Of a stretch of 55,265 bases of DNA, positions 17,356-26,589 are shown in pieces (the first letter of the stretch is position 1; each line of letters starts with the position of its first letter). Origin of the DNA: an uncultured beta proteobacterium (GTDB taxonomy: Bacteria > Pseudomonadota > Gammaproteobacteria > Burkholderiales > Burkholderiaceae_C). The position numbers and the translations under genes are program-made. The notes under the pieces are model-generated. The model did no database searches and was not told the origin of the DNA. It was given only the letters and a program-made list of their open reading frames with translations. The stretch spans positions 1-55,265 of the forward strand of contig CAIJPE010000183.1 in the NCBI GenBank assembly GCA_903822435.1, in the 5' to 3' direction.

Positions 17356-17465
17356 TGAAAACTCCAGAGGGGGTTCGTGCGGACGCCTGAGCGTCATTCG
17401 AGGCTGTGGCTGCAATCGTTGTGCCAATCCGGAAAGTAGTAGGCCTGTCAGGGACTTGCGTGCCA

Positions 17466-17485
17466 ACCCCGCATTCGAGTGGGGT
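17466..17485. repeat. Short hairpin element, copy 1
   Basis: ACCCCGC ATTCGA GTGGGGT forms a 7-bp stem with one G-T pair in the gap between ribD and the PEP-CTERM gene. A near-identical element lies at 36039-36059. It is too short and lacks a T-run, so terminator function is doubtful. Confidence 0.35.
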
Positions 17486-17544
17486 GTTGAACGTCAAATA
17501 TCCCGACAGCGCTTCCGGGGTATTTCCCGGGCCCGCCCGAGCGG

Positions 17545-18684
17545 CTATCCGCCCTGTCCGACGAAGCCGGCCCGGCCGGGTGCCTGCGCGCGGATGCGCA
17601 GGTCCGCACCGCACGGGATGCATTCGATGAAGCTCAGCCGGGACGCATCACCCAGGTCGGCCAGCGGGCTGCGGGCGGCCATGCCACGACCCGGCCCGAT
17701 GATCAGGGGTGCCAGGTACACGAGCCACTCGTCGACCAGATCGGCTTCGAGCAGGGCCGCGTTCAGCCGCTCGCCGGCTTCCACGTGCAGTTCGTTGACG
17801 CCCCGCCTGCCGAGCTCGGCCAGCAAGGCGTGCAGGTCGACCCGCCCGCCGCCGCCGCCCCTCAGGCGCAGCACCTCCGCGCCTTGCGCTTCCAGAGGCC
17901 CGGCCGCCGGGGGTGCATCCACCCGGGTCGCCACCAGCACGCGGCCGGGCGGCGCCAGCAGCCTGGCCTGCGGCGACAGCTTGAGCTGGGAGTCGACCAC
18001 CACGCGCAGGGGTTGCAGCGTGGTGGGGACGAGCCGCACGTCCAGCCGCGGGTCGTCCATCGCCACGGTGCCGATGCCCGTGAGCACGGCTCCGGCCCGG
18101 CGGCGCCACGCGTGGCCATCGGCGCGGGCCAGCTGGCCCGTGATCCACTGGCTGCGGCCATCGGCCAGGGCGGTGCGGCCGTCCAGCGAGGCCGCCACTT
18201 TCAGCCGTACCCATGGCCGGCCCCGAAGCACGCGCGAAAAAAAGCCGATGTTCAAGGCGATCGCCGCATCGGCCAGCGGGCCGTCGATCACGTCCACGGC
18301 AATGCCGGCGGCCCTCAGCCTGGCGATGCCAGCGCCAGCCACCTGCGGAAACGGGTCTTGCACGGCCACCACCACCCGGCCGATGCCCGCGGTGATCAGG
18401 GCGTCGCAGCAGGGCGGGGTGCGGCCGTGATGGGCGCAGGGCTCCAGGGTGACCCAGGCGGTGGCGCCGCGCACGTCGTCGCCGTGGGCCTGGGCATCCC
18501 TCAGCGCCATCACCTCGGCATGCGGGCCACCGGCCTGCTGGGTTGCCCCGGTGCCCAGGGTGCGCCCGTCGGCCGTGGCGATGACGCAGCCCACGCGGGG
18601 GTTGGGATCGCTCAGGCCGATGGCGGACTCTGCCAGAGTCAGCGCCTGCTGTAGGCGGAGGGCATCGCTTTCGGACGGCGGCAT
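17545..18684 (-). CDS. ribD: Bifunctional riboflavin deaminase/reductase RibD
   Basis: The 379-residue protein performs the second and third steps of riboflavin synthesis. The N-terminal zinc deaminase (about residues 1-145) shows PHAEVMAL and TLEPCAHHGRTPPC, which give the zinc ligands and catalytic glutamate. The C-terminal NADPH reductase (about 150-365) shows RLKVAASLDGRTAL, SQWITG, VDSQLKL and ELHVEAGERLNAALL. The ATG at 18684 lies 39 bases after pilV on the same strand, so pilin transcripts could read into it. I found no FMN riboswitch in front of ribD or elsewhere in the rib cluster. Confidence 0.95.
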   Translation of the reverse strand: MPPSESDALRLQQALTLAESAIGLSDPNPRVGCVIATADGRTLGTGATQQAGGPHAEVMALRDAQAHGDDVRGATAWVTLEPCAHHGRTPPCCDALITAGIGRVVVAVQDPFPQVAGAGIARLRAAGIAVDVIDGPLADAAIALNIGFFSRVLRGRPWVRLKVAASLDGRTALADGRSQWITGQLARADGHAWRRRAGAVLTGIGTVAMDDPRLDVRLVPTTLQPLRVVVDSQLKLSPQARLLAPPGRVLVATRVDAPPAAGPLEAQGAEVLRLRGGGGGRVDLHALLAELGRRGVNELHVEAGERLNAALLEADLVDEWLVYLAPLIIGPGRGMAARSPLADLGDASRLSFIECIPCGADLRIRAQAPGRAGFVGQGG

Positions 18685-18723
18685 GGCCCGGGAGTGTAGG
18701 CCGCACCCCGCCGGACCCGGACC

Positions 18724-19947
18724 TCAGGCCGGGGGCGTGGCGGGCTGCGGGTAGGTGGTCGTATCGACCGGCAGGGGTGCACCGTCCGGGCAGTTCAGGC
18801 CGGTGGGGTCGGGGTCGTAGAACACGCCCACCGTGAGGAAGTTCTGGTTCGACAGCGGCTTGTCCACCAGGTAGTAAGCCCGCGGATGCTCGATGTTCTG
18901 GATGGAGGGCGTGCCGTTGACCGTGCGGTCGTCCCGGTATCGCGTGTAGCGGCAGACGGTCAGCCCACCCACGGCGCCGTTGATGGCCCCGCCGGTGACG
19001 TACGAGTAACCCGACCAGTTCCGAGGCTCGTTGATCGCCGAGCTGACAGGCACCGCGCAGTAATAGGCCACATAGGACCGCGACGGGGAGGGCGTCTCGG
19101 TGAAGCAGCCCGAGCCCGGGGCCACGAGCTCGTCCACCGGATAGGTCTTGTGCACCCAGACTTCTGCGCTGAAGGCCGTGCCCGTGGGCGCCATGGCCTG
19201 CGAGGCCGTGGCCAGCGTGCTGCTGTCGGCGAAGTCGACGTAGCCCGACAGCAACTGGGCGAACTGCTCGGTGCAATTGTTTTGGAGGTTGGCGCTGGTC
19301 AGCGGCAGGCCCGCGGCCAGCGTGCAGGCGCCCACGATCATTCCGCTGGCATTGCTGAACTTCCAGACCACCGTGCCGTCGGACCCTTGGGGCGGGCGCC
19401 AGGCGCTGCTGGATCCGTCCAGAGGCACGGCGTCCCATGGCACGGATGGGTTGCGCCCACCGGGCTGCGACGTGGGCGTGCCTTCGGGCAGGACGGCCAG
19501 CGTGCCGGGCAACTCAGGCGCCACGCCATGAAGGGCCGTGGACAGGCGCACGCGCTGGGGCACGTTGTTGCGGTCCAGCCAGGTCACGTCCACGGTCAGG
19601 GTCTTGACGCTGAAATCCGGCGTGGTCGCGCTGCTCGCCGGGAAGACGGTCTTGGCCACCATGAACTGTGCCGTCAGCCCGTACTCGGAGGACACCGTGT
19701 AGCCCGAGGTGTCGGACTGCAGCGTGCCGTACACCACGCCGCTGCTGCCGTGCAGCGAGTTGAAGCCCCGCCACTTCTCGATCTCTTCCTGCGCGATGCG
19801 GATGGCTTCAGAGCGCTGCCGGGCAATGTCGGCGTTCTGCCGCAGATTGGACTGCACGCCCACCAGCGCCAGCAGGCCGAAGGCCATCACGGCCAGCGCC
19901 ATCAGGGCTTCGATCAGTGCCAGGCCGGATGATCTGCGCGGGCGCAT
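18724..19947 (-). CDS. pilV: Type IV pilus minor pilin/modification protein PilV, unusually long
   Basis: The 407-residue protein starts with a class III prepilin signal, SSG|LALIEALMALAVMAFGLLAL, for cleavage by PilD with the conserved glutamate at mature position 5. The rest is a long beta-rich region with several cysteines. PilV proteins are usually about 150-200 residues, so this one has a large added C-terminal domain without an obvious family motif. The start codon shares one base with the pilX stop. It is last in the pilin block, followed by ribD. Confidence 0.85.
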   Translation of the reverse strand: MRPRRSSGLALIEALMALAVMAFGLLALVGVQSNLRQNADIARQRSEAIRIAQEEIEKWRGFNSLHGSSGVVYGTLQSDTSGYTVSSEYGLTAQFMVAKTVFPASSATTPDFSVKTLTVDVTWLDRNNVPQRVRLSTALHGVAPELPGTLAVLPEGTPTSQPGGRNPSVPWDAVPLDGSSSAWRPPQGSDGTVVWKFSNASGMIVGACTLAAGLPLTSANLQNNCTEQFAQLLSGYVDFADSSTLATASQAMAPTGTAFSAEVWVHKTYPVDELVAPGSGCFTETPSPSRSYVAYYCAVPVSSAINEPRNWSGYSYVTGGAINGAVGGLTVCRYTRYRDDRTVNGTPSIQNIEHPRAYYLVDKPLSNQNFLTVGVFYDPDPTGLNCPDGAPLPVDTTTYPQPATPPA

Positions 19948-21299
19948 CAGAAGTCTTTCCAGCCGCCAGGCACGCGCACGAAGGTGCCGTGACGGGTACG
20001 CAAACGGGTCAGGATCTGCGGGTCGTACACCACCTGCTGGGTGCCGATGCCGCTCAGGCGTCCCTCGGCGATGAGGCCGCCCTGAACCGCCGAACTCGTG
20101 CCGGCGCCGCGATCCCAGTCACTGGCCCGCGCGTACAAGAGGCCGTAGACGGTCCCGCTGGTCAGGGTGACCTGGCCATTGACGATGAGAGTCACCGGGC
20201 CCGTGGGCGGGACCTCGGAATCGAGCAGGGTCTGCGTCTCGGGCGTGCTGGTCGTGAAGGCGGCTCCGATGTCGCCATCGACCGTGAGATCGCCCTCCAC
20301 CCACAGGGGCCGGCCCGGGTTCTTCTGCGCAAAGTCGTTCACGGTGGCCGCGTTGCATCCGCCGGTGCATCCGATCACCACCGTGCCGGGCTGTTCGCGG
20401 TACATGCTGCTGGGCATGCCGAAGACCACGGCGAACATGCGCTCACCGTCGCTCATGCCGGCCAGCACGGGGTCGTTGGTCAGGATCGACTTGCTGCCCG
20501 GCGAGCCCGCCAGGCTGATGGGGTTGACGCCCGAGATGCCCGAACCGGCCCTGAACGTGATGCCGCCGGTGGCGCGGTCGGTGTTGGTGCCCCGCAGCGG
20601 GCCGATGCCGCCGCTGATGTCCACGCGGGCCGTCACTGCGGCGCCCGGTGGGGTGACCAGGCTGCTCTTGAGTGCGGTCATGGCCGTTACAACGGCCATG
20701 GCGTCACCGGCAGGCGCTGCGGGGTTGTCGGGATCCAGGCAGCTGGCATCCGGGCGTGTGCAGCCCACCGAGACGATGTTCACCACGTCTTGCCGCGCGC
20801 CGGCCGGCAGCAGCATGAGCCGGATGCGGAACATCGGCTTGGCCTCGGTTCCGGCCACGGTGGGCAGCGAGGCGGCGCTGTCGATGGCGCACTGGCAACT
20901 CCATTGGCTTGTCCCGGCGTTGTAGACGCATGCCGGCATCAGCGGCTGGCCGTTGCTGCGGTTGCGCAGCACCACGGTGCTGTAGCCGTCGATCGTGCTG
21001 ATGTAGCGAGCCCGGAAGGTGCTGTAGGTCGCGTCGGCGGTCAGGTTGCAGGATTCGTCGATGCGGCCGCCGTTGAGCATGGCCAGCGTCCACTGCACGC
21101 CGGCTTCCGCGGCTTCCAGGGCCTGGGTGGAACGTGCCTGGTTGGCCGAAGAACGCTGCTCGAAGATCAGGTTGCGGCTGGTGTAGGCCGCCACCATGGC
21201 CACCACGAAGAACAGCAGCATCACGATGATGAGCGTGGCCGCGCCCCGCTGGCGTGACACGGCGGACCGGTGGTTGCTGTGGTGGAGGGCGCTGTTCAT
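19947..21299 (-). CDS. pilX: Type IV pilus assembly protein PilX, unusually long
   Basis: The 450-residue protein has a PilX N-terminus: RQRGAATLIIVMLLFFVVAM followed by a helix ending in ALEAAEAGVQWTLAMLNGG. The A-E-A-G region is the PilX_N pattern. PilX is normally about 200 residues; here a long Gly/Thr-rich beta region follows and ends in RVPGGWKDF. It lies 28 bases after pilW and is coupled to pilV. It is probably a minor pilin that primes pilus assembly or contacts a tip protein. No pilY1 is adjacent, so the large domains of PilX and PilV might do part of a tip role, which is speculation. Confidence 0.82.
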   Translation of the reverse strand: MNSALHHSNHRSAVSRQRGAATLIIVMLLFFVVAMVAAYTSRNLIFEQRSSANQARSTQALEAAEAGVQWTLAMLNGGRIDESCNLTADATYSTFRARYISTIDGYSTVVLRNRSNGQPLMPACVYNAGTSQWSCQCAIDSAASLPTVAGTEAKPMFRIRLMLLPAGARQDVVNIVSVGCTRPDASCLDPDNPAAPAGDAMAVVTAMTALKSSLVTPPGAAVTARVDISGGIGPLRGTNTDRATGGITFRAGSGISGVNPISLAGSPGSKSILTNDPVLAGMSDGERMFAVVFGMPSSMYREQPGTVVIGCTGGCNAATVNDFAQKNPGRPLWVEGDLTVDGDIGAAFTTSTPETQTLLDSEVPPTGPVTLIVNGQVTLTSGTVYGLLYARASDWDRGAGTSSAVQGGLIAEGRLSGIGTQQVVYDPQILTRLRTRHGTFVRVPGGWKDF

Positions 21300-21327
21300 C
21301 GGGACTGCAGGGATGTGCCGCGCGCCT

Positions 21328-22071
21328 TCATGCAGGACACGCCGGGCCCGCGGGGTTCGGCGAGCCTGCAAAGTTGAACTGCACGTTGTCGTTGCGCAGG
21401 CGCACCTTGCTCTCGATCGTGCGGGTGATGTTGGCGTCCGACCGCGAATGGCCCACGATCTTGACCGTCAGGCTGCGCATCTCGATGCTCGGGTAGCAAT
21501 GGTCGAGCGGCTGCCCTGTCACCACGGGGCAGGGCTTCGCGCAGGGCAGCTTCACCGGCGCCGAGGAATCCGGGGTCAGGACGAACTGGTCGATGACCAC
21601 CACGTTGGAATCGGTCAGGTCCTGCCAACCCGTCTGGGCGGCCGTCAGGTTGGTCTTGATCACGCCACCGACCAGTTGGTAGCCGTAGGGCCCCACCGAT
21701 CCGTCCCGGCGCTTGTACTGGTAGTCGACTTCGGGTTGCGTGCCCGTGGACAGGGTCAGGCCCAGGTAGGGGTTCTGCACGGGTGCCCCCGTGCCGGCCG
21801 GAAAGGTCGGCGGCAACACGGCGTTGGCCACGTAGGACTCGGCGGTGGCCGACGAACCCGAGCGCCGCAATTCGCGGGTGATGATGTCGGCGGTGGCCCG
21901 CAGATCCTGCTGGACCTGGGTCTCCAGCAACAGGCGCCGGTTGTCGGCCAGTTGCGACGTGACGAGCAGCGTGGCGGCGGCGACGACGATCAGGCCCACC
22001 GCGATGCCCACCATGAGCTCGACCAGCGACAGACCACGCTGGCCACGGACCGTGCGCTGCAGGTTCAGCAT
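21328..22071 (-). CDS. pilW: Type IV pilus minor pilin PilW
   Basis: The 247-residue protein has a prepilin signal (QRG|LSLVELMVGIAVGLIVV) with glutamate at mature position 5, and the PilW helix QLADNRRLLLETQVQQDLRA. Two cysteine pairs lie toward the C-terminus (LPCAKPCPVV, GPACPA). The ATG at 22071 overlaps the end of the GspH-like gene by 7 bases. PilW, PilX and PilV form the minor-pilin priming complex with FimU and PilE in type IVa pili. Confidence 0.88.
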   Translation of the reverse strand: MLNLQRTVRGQRGLSLVELMVGIAVGLIVVAAATLLVTSQLADNRRLLLETQVQQDLRATADIITRELRRSGSSATAESYVANAVLPPTFPAGTGAPVQNPYLGLTLSTGTQPEVDYQYKRRDGSVGPYGYQLVGGVIKTNLTAAQTGWQDLTDSNVVVIDQFVLTPDSSAPVKLPCAKPCPVVTGQPLDHCYPSIEMRSLTVKIVGHSRSDANITRTIESKVRLRNDNVQFNFAGSPNPAGPACPA

Positions 22072-22634
22072 GCGGTCATCCCGGTGACGGTGGACCCGCT
22101 GGGCGCGCACAGGGTGGGACGGCCCGAGTACTTCACCAGCACGTTGAGAACCCGCTGGCTGTCCAGCGAAGACTTGATCCGGATCGGGGTGGTGGCGTCC
22201 ACGCCGGTGTCCTGCGCGGCCAGGGTCAACGCGCCCGTGGCCGGGTCGTAGCTGAAGGGGTTGGTCTCTGCAAACACCGTCCGCACCGACACACCCGTGC
22301 TTGCCGGGACATGGACCGTGCGGACCTCCTGCTGGGGCGAAACCGTGCACACCGGGGTGTTGACGCAGTTGCAGTCGTTCGGATGCCCCGTGTAGAGCAC
22401 GTAGCAGGTCTCGGCGGTGTTGCTGGAGAAGCGAACCTGAACCGGCAGGTTGCGCCCAGCCGCCTCGGTGCGTGCCAGTTGCAGGTCCGTCATCACCTGG
22501 GCCGTGACACTCTTCAGCCTCTGCAGCAGGATCAGGTCGTAGAAGGAGGGTGCCGCCAGGGTGACGAGGATGGCCACCAGGGCGATGACCATCATCAGTT
22601 CGATGAGCGTGAACCCGCGAAGGCGCTGCATCAT
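22065..22634 (-). CDS. GspH/FimT-type minor pilin, FimU-like
   Basis: The 189-residue protein has a textbook prepilin N-terminus (LRG|FTLIELMMVIALVAILVTLA) followed by the GspH/FimT pattern LARTEAAGRNLPVQVRFSS. It contains CYVLYTGHPNDCNCVNTPVC and ends in a terminal cysteine (MTAC). The same cysteine layout occurs in the fimT gene at 23245-23805, so the two are paralogs. Start overlaps the preceding pilE-like stop by 4 bases; an ATG one codon later is also possible. It probably fills the FimU role in the priming complex. Confidence 0.85.
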   Translation of the reverse strand: MMQRLRGFTLIELMMVIALVAILVTLAAPSFYDLILLQRLKSVTAQVMTDLQLARTEAAGRNLPVQVRFSSNTAETCYVLYTGHPNDCNCVNTPVCTVSPQQEVRTVHVPASTGVSVRTVFAETNPFSYDPATGALTLAAQDTGVDATTPIRIKSSLDSQRVLNVLVKYSGRPTLCAPSGSTVTGMTAC

Positions 22635-23143
22635 CGGTTCCAGCAGCGGTTGGGATCGGGATCGGTGGCGGACCAGTCGATGGCGGCCGCGGCTGCGCCG
22701 TACTGGATGTTGCCGCTGCGCACCTTCACACCCATGTTGGCACAGGCGGCATCGCCGGACTGAGGCCCCGTGCTGGATGTCGCGGCGGTGACGATGTAGC
22801 CGATGGCGTTGTCAGGGGGGTCGAATGAGGTGATCGCGATGCCGTAGGCACCGGACGAGGTGGTGGACGACAGGCCCAGGCCCGTCGGGGCTGCGACCGA
22901 CAGATCGCTGTCGGCGGCATAGGCCGGATGCAGGCTGCGCCAGCGCTCTTGGGCCTGCTGGACGGCCGTGAGGGCCGACACCGCATCCGAGCGGCGGCTC
23001 TTGCGCAGGGAGTTGTTGAACGAGGGCAGTGCCACGGCCAGCAGGACGCCGAGGACGACGACGGCTGCCAGCAATTCAACGAGGGTGAAGCCCGGACTGC
23101 ATCCAAGCCGGTGTCCAAGGCGGTGGCGCATCGTTCGTTGCAT
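22631..23143 (-). CDS. Type IV minor pilin, PilE-like
   Basis: The 170-residue protein has the prepilin signal SPG|FTLVELLAAVVVLGVLLAVA with glutamate at mature position 5, and the spine helix NSLRKSRRSDAVSALTAVQQAQERWRS typical of PilE/minor pilin E. A C-terminal cysteine pair (DAACANMG and NRCWNR) could close a D-loop. It is coupled to the FimU-like gene downstream. It may be a minor rather than the major pilin, because it sits among minor pilins. Confidence 0.85.
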   Translation of the reverse strand: MQRTMRHRLGHRLGCSPGFTLVELLAAVVVLGVLLAVALPSFNNSLRKSRRSDAVSALTAVQQAQERWRSLHPAYAADSDLSVAAPTGLGLSSTTSSGAYGIAITSFDPPDNAIGYIVTAATSSTGPQSGDAACANMGVKVRSGNIQYGAAAAAIDWSATDPDPNRCWNR

Positions 23144-23244
23144 TATTCACGGATTATCTGCAAGACCTTGCGACTGTCACGTCCGTTTGTCCCGACCGGC
23201 ATGCCGCTGGTCAGCCGTACCCTCAAAAGAGGGGGGGTCCAGTT

Positions 23245-23805
23245 TCAGCACGCGGCGTAGCCTGCCAGGCGCCCGCCGTTGGCCAGAGGCGGGCTGCAGG
23301 AGCGCACGCGACCCATGATGTTCACGATCTGGTGGATGGCCGTGCCGTCGCGGGTGATCAGCCGCAGGGTGCCAGTGGGCGTGATGGTGCCCTTGGTGCC
23401 GTCGAACAGCATGGATCGCACGTTGGACCGCAGCGCCACCGGGCCCGAGGCCTGGAACATCACGGTGCGGATGGCCTCGGCACCCGGCCGGCAGGTGGCC
23501 GCACCTTCGGCGGTGCAATGGCAGTCATCGGCCGCGCCGATGTGGACGACATAGCAGCTGTAGTCAGTGGATGACTCGAAGCCCACGCGCACGTTGTGAT
23601 TGCGCGCCACGGCCAGGCTGCGCGTGGCCATCAGGTCGGTTTCGAGCTGGGCGGCGGCGGCCTCGAGCTGCCGCCGCTCGCGCAGCTGCCTGAAGTCGGC
23701 CAGCGCCGTGCCCATCCCGATGGCCACGATGGCCAGGACGATCAGGCTTTCGATCAGGGTCAGGCCGGCAGGGAGGCCTTGCGGATAGGGGTGGTGGCGA
23801 TTCAC
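23245..23805 (-). CDS. fimT: GspH/FimT-type minor pilin
   Basis: The 186-residue protein shows PAG|LTLIESLIVLAIVAIGMGTA and the GspH/FimT strand region ATRSLAVARNHNVRVGFES. It ends in a terminal cysteine (GYAAC) and has the cysteine cluster CYVVHIGAADDCHC, which parallels the FimU-like paralog. About 100 bases separate it from the pilE-like gene, longer than elsewhere in this block. That gap holds a small CCCTC-AAAA-GAGGG hairpin at 23220-23233 that could attenuate transcription. The gene follows nrdR by 128 bases. Confidence 0.85.
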   Translation of the reverse strand: MNRHHPYPQGLPAGLTLIESLIVLAIVAIGMGTALADFRQLRERRQLEAAAAQLETDLMATRSLAVARNHNVRVGFESSTDYSCYVVHIGAADDCHCTAEGAATCRPGAEAIRTVMFQASGPVALRSNVRSMLFDGTKGTITPTGTLRLITRDGTAIHQIVNIMGRVRSCSPPLANGGRLAGYAAC

Positions 23806-23933
23806 GTGGGCTCCGTGCAGGAAGTGCAGGCTGCCACTCTAGAAAGCCGCCATCTCCCGCGCGACCCCCTTGCGTGGGGCCGTGGCCGGTCATGAAGGGT
23901 GCCCCCACACCCCCTTTGCGGGCGCTGCCGGGC

Positions 23934-24377
23934 TCAGATGTCGCGGATCAACTGCCGGAACGCATCGACGTCCTCGAATTCGCGGTAGACCGATGCGAAG
24001 CGCACGTACGCGACCTTGTCGATGCGCTTGAGTTCGCGCATCACCAGTTCACCCAGTCGCGAACTGGCCACTTCCTTGGCCGCGGTGGCCACCAGCTTGT
24101 CCTGGATGCGTTCGATCGCGGCGTCTACCTGCTCCACGCTCACGGGGCGCTTGCGCAGCGCCAGCATCATCGAGGCGCGCAGCTTGGCGGGGTCGAATTC
24201 GGTCCGGGCCCCATCCTTCTTGACGACCGAGGGCATCGCGATCTCGGTGCGCTCGTACGTGGTGAAGCGCTTTTCGCAATGCGTGCAGCGCCGCCGCCGC
24301 CGGATGACGTCGCCCTCGTCGGATTCACGCGTCTCGACGACTTGGGTCTCGTCGTGGGCGCAGTAGGGGCAGCGCAT
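23934..24377 (-). CDS. nrdR: Transcriptional repressor NrdR
   Basis: The 147-residue protein is the ribonucleotide reductase repressor. The zinc ribbon at the N-terminus has MRCPYC and RCTHCEKRF, and the ATP-cone domain covers about residues 46-140 ([26 protein letters not shown]). It senses ATP/dATP and binds NrdR boxes before nrd operons. It lies 31 bases after glyA on the same strand, which is the conserved glyA-nrdR order. Confidence 0.96.
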   Translation of the reverse strand: MRCPYCAHDETQVVETRESDEGDVIRRRRRCTHCEKRFTTYERTEIAMPSVVKKDGARTEFDPAKLRASMMLALRKRPVSVEQVDAAIERIQDKLVATAAKEVASSRLGELVMRELKRIDKVAYVRFASVYREFEDVDAFRQLIRDI

Positions 24378-24408
24378 CCGGCGCGGCGGGCCAGACCTGC
24401 CAGCCGGG

Positions 24409-25659
24409 TCAGCGGTAGACCGGGAAGTCGCGCGTCAGCGCGGCGACCCTGGCACGCACCGCCGCGATGTGGTCGGTATCGTGCGGCTTGTCCAGCACGT
24501 CGGCGATCAGGTGGGCCGTCAAGCGCGCCTGTTCTTCCTTGAACCCGCGCGTGGTCATGGCCGGCGTGCCCAGGCGGATGCCGCTGGTCACCATGGGCTT
24601 CTGCGGGTCGTTGGGAATGCCGTTCTTGTTGCAGGTCATGTGCGCATGGCCCAGCAGCGTCTCGGCTTCCTTGCCGGTCAGGCCCTTGGGACGCAGGTCG
24701 ACCAGCATGACGTGGCTTTCGGTGCGGCCGCTCACGATGCGAAGGCCGCGTTCGATCAGGGTCTCTGCCAGCACGCGGGCGTTCTTCACCACCTGCTGCT
24801 GGTAGACCTTGAAGCCAGGGTCCAGCGCTTCCTTGAAGGCCACCGCCTTGCCGGCAATGACGTGCATCAGCGGGCCGCCCTGGATGCCGGGGAAGATGGC
24901 GCTGTTGATCTTCTTGGCCACCGCCTCGTCGTTCATGAGGATGATGCCGCCGCGAGGGCCGCGCAGGCTCTTGTGCGTGGTGGAGGTGACCACGTCGGCA
25001 TGGGGCAGCGGGTTGGGATAGACGCCCGCGGCGATCAGGCCGGCGTAGTGCGCCATGTCGACCATGAAGACCGCGCCCACGGCCTTGGCCACCTTGGCGA
25101 AGCGCTCGAAATCGATGCGCAGGCTGTAGGCACTGGCCCCGGCGATGATCAGCTTGGGCTTGTGCTCGTGGGCCAGGCGCTCCATGGCGTCGTAGTCGAT
25201 GGCTTCTTGCGCATCCAGGCCGTAGCTGACCACCTTGAACCACTTGCCGCTCATGTTCAGTGGCATGCCGTGGGTCAGGTGGCCGCCTTCGGCCAGGCTC
25301 ATGCCCATGATGGTGTCGCCGGGCTGCAGCAGGCCGAAAAAGACGGCCTGGTTGGCCTGCGAGCCCGAGTTGGCCTGCACGTTGGCGAAGGCCGCCCCGA
25401 ACAGCTGCTTGGCGCGGTCGATGGCCAGTTGCTCGACCACGTCGACGTACTCGCACCCGCCGTAGTAGCGCTTTCCGGGGTAGCCCTCGGCGTATTTGTT
25501 CGTCAGTTGGGAACCCTGCGCGGCCATCACGGCCGGGGAGGTGTAGTTCTCGCTGGCGATCAACTCGATGTGCTGTTCCTGCCGAGCGTTCTCGGATTCG
25601 ACGGCGGCCCAGATCTCGGGGTCGACTTGGGCCAGGGTGGAAGCGGTACGGTCAAACAT
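24409..25659 (-). CDS. glyA: Serine hydroxymethyltransferase
   Basis: The 416-residue protein converts serine and tetrahydrofolate to glycine and methylene-THF. Landmarks are [44 protein letters not shown] and [14 protein letters not shown], where K230 binds PLP. Length and motifs match the bacterial enzyme throughout. It begins 15 bases after the transglycosylase gene, so it may share its transcript. Confidence 0.98.
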   Translation of the reverse strand: MFDRTASTLAQVDPEIWAAVESENARQEQHIELIASENYTSPAVMAAQGSQLTNKYAEGYPGKRYYGGCEYVDVVEQLAIDRAKQLFGAAFANVQANSGSQANQAVFFGLLQPGDTIMGMSLAEGGHLTHGMPLNMSGKWFKVVSYGLDAQEAIDYDAMERLAHEHKPKLIIAGASAYSLRIDFERFAKVAKAVGAVFMVDMAHYAGLIAAGVYPNPLPHADVVTSTTHKSLRGPRGGIILMNDEAVAKKINSAIFPGIQGGPLMHVIAGKAVAFKEALDPGFKVYQQQVVKNARVLAETLIERGLRIVSGRTESHVMLVDLRPKGLTGKEAETLLGHAHMTCNKNGIPNDPQKPMVTSGIRLGTPAMTTRGFKEEQARLTAHLIADVLDKPHDTDHIAAVRARVAALTRDFPVYR

Positions 25660-25674
25660 GGGGTTCCCGGTCGG

Positions 25675-26589
25675 TCAAGGAAGCAGGGCCACGGTCTCGG
25701 GCGTCTGCGGTGCGGCCTGCGGGTCGGAGGTGGATTCGCCCGGCGCGCGGCGGGGCTGAGTATCCCTGTTCTCGTGATTGACCGGGGCCGAGGCGGTGGC
25801 ATTGACCGGCACTTGCTTGCCATCGGCCACGCTGCGCATGTGCGCCTGCTCGGTCAGCACGCGGCCCACGTAGCCGCCGTCGCCCTCGATCAGGGCCGCG
25901 CCCACGTAGTGCCGCAGGCCCTCCTGGAGGCTGCCGGCGCGCGAGATGCATTCCTTGAGCACCTGAACGCCCACCCGCAGGTTGCTGATGGGGTCGAAAG
26001 CCGCGTGCGTGCCGCCGAAAGCCACGTACTTGTCGTCGTGCACGCGCTTCATGACCTGCATCAGGCCTTGCGCGCCCACCGCGCTCTGAGCGAAGGGGTT
26101 GAAGCTCGACTCCACGGCCATGATGGCCAGGATCAGGGTGGGATCCAGCCCGGCGCGGTTGCCGATGGCCCAGGCTTCCTTGACCAGCGCGCCGATGGGC
26201 TCGGGCGCCACCTTGTAGCGGCGAGCGATCCAGGTGGCCAGGGTGGCCTGCTGGCGGGTCAGGGCGTTCAGGTCGGCGGCCGTGGCACGGGCCACGCCCT
26301 CGGGTTCTGCCTGGGCCACGGTGGTCTGGTCGTCGGCCGGCACATTGCCGGAGGCCACGTCACGCGCTTCCTGGCGCGATTGCAGCCAGTCCAGCGCGAC
26401 CACCTCGATCTGGCCGCGGATGTCGGCGCGCCCACTGACGAAGATCAGAGCGGCCACCGCGGCCAGGCCCACCAGGGCCAACGTGTTGTGCCCGACTTCC
26501 ATCAAACCGAACCCGATGTCACGCACGAAAACCGACATCGATCGGCCGGTGGCCCGGCCTGCCTGGCGAAGCATGAAAACTGCTCGCAT
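25675..26589 (-). CDS. Lytic transglycosylase, SLT domain, membrane-anchored
   Basis: The 304-residue protein has a membrane helix near the N-terminus (about residues 36-53, [18 protein letters not shown]). A soluble SLT-type domain (about 145-260) follows, with DPTLILAIMAVESSFNP, where E160 is the catalytic acid, then GAQGLMQVM and NLRVGVQVLKECI. It should cleave peptidoglycan glycan strands in the periplasm. A disordered Pro/Ala tail ends the protein. It heads the long leftward gene run and faces ubiD across a 251-bp divergent gap. Confidence 0.88.
   Translation of the reverse strand: MRAVFMLRQAGRATGRSMSVFVRDIGFGLMEVGHNTLALVGLAAVAALIFVSGRADIRGQIEVVALDWLQSRQEARDVASGNVPADDQTTVAQAEPEGVARATAADLNALTRQQATLATWIARRYKVAPEPIGALVKEAWAIGNRAGLDPTLILAIMAVESSFNPFAQSAVGAQGLMQVMKRVHDDKYVAFGGTHAAFDPISNLRVGVQVLKECISRAGSLQEGLRHYVGAALIEGDGGYVGRVLTEQAHMRSVADGKQVPVNATASAPVNHENRDTQPRRAPGESTSDPQAAPQTPETVALLP

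Noticed and set aside
16510..18723. FMN riboswitch in the riboflavin cluster
   Set aside because: I looked for the conserved RFN segments upstream of ribD, the PEP-CTERM gene and ribB and found none.
23220..23233. CCCTC-AAAA-GAGGG hairpin between fimT and the pilE-like gene as a terminator
   Set aside because: Only five base pairs and no T-run on the coding strand; at most a weak attenuator.
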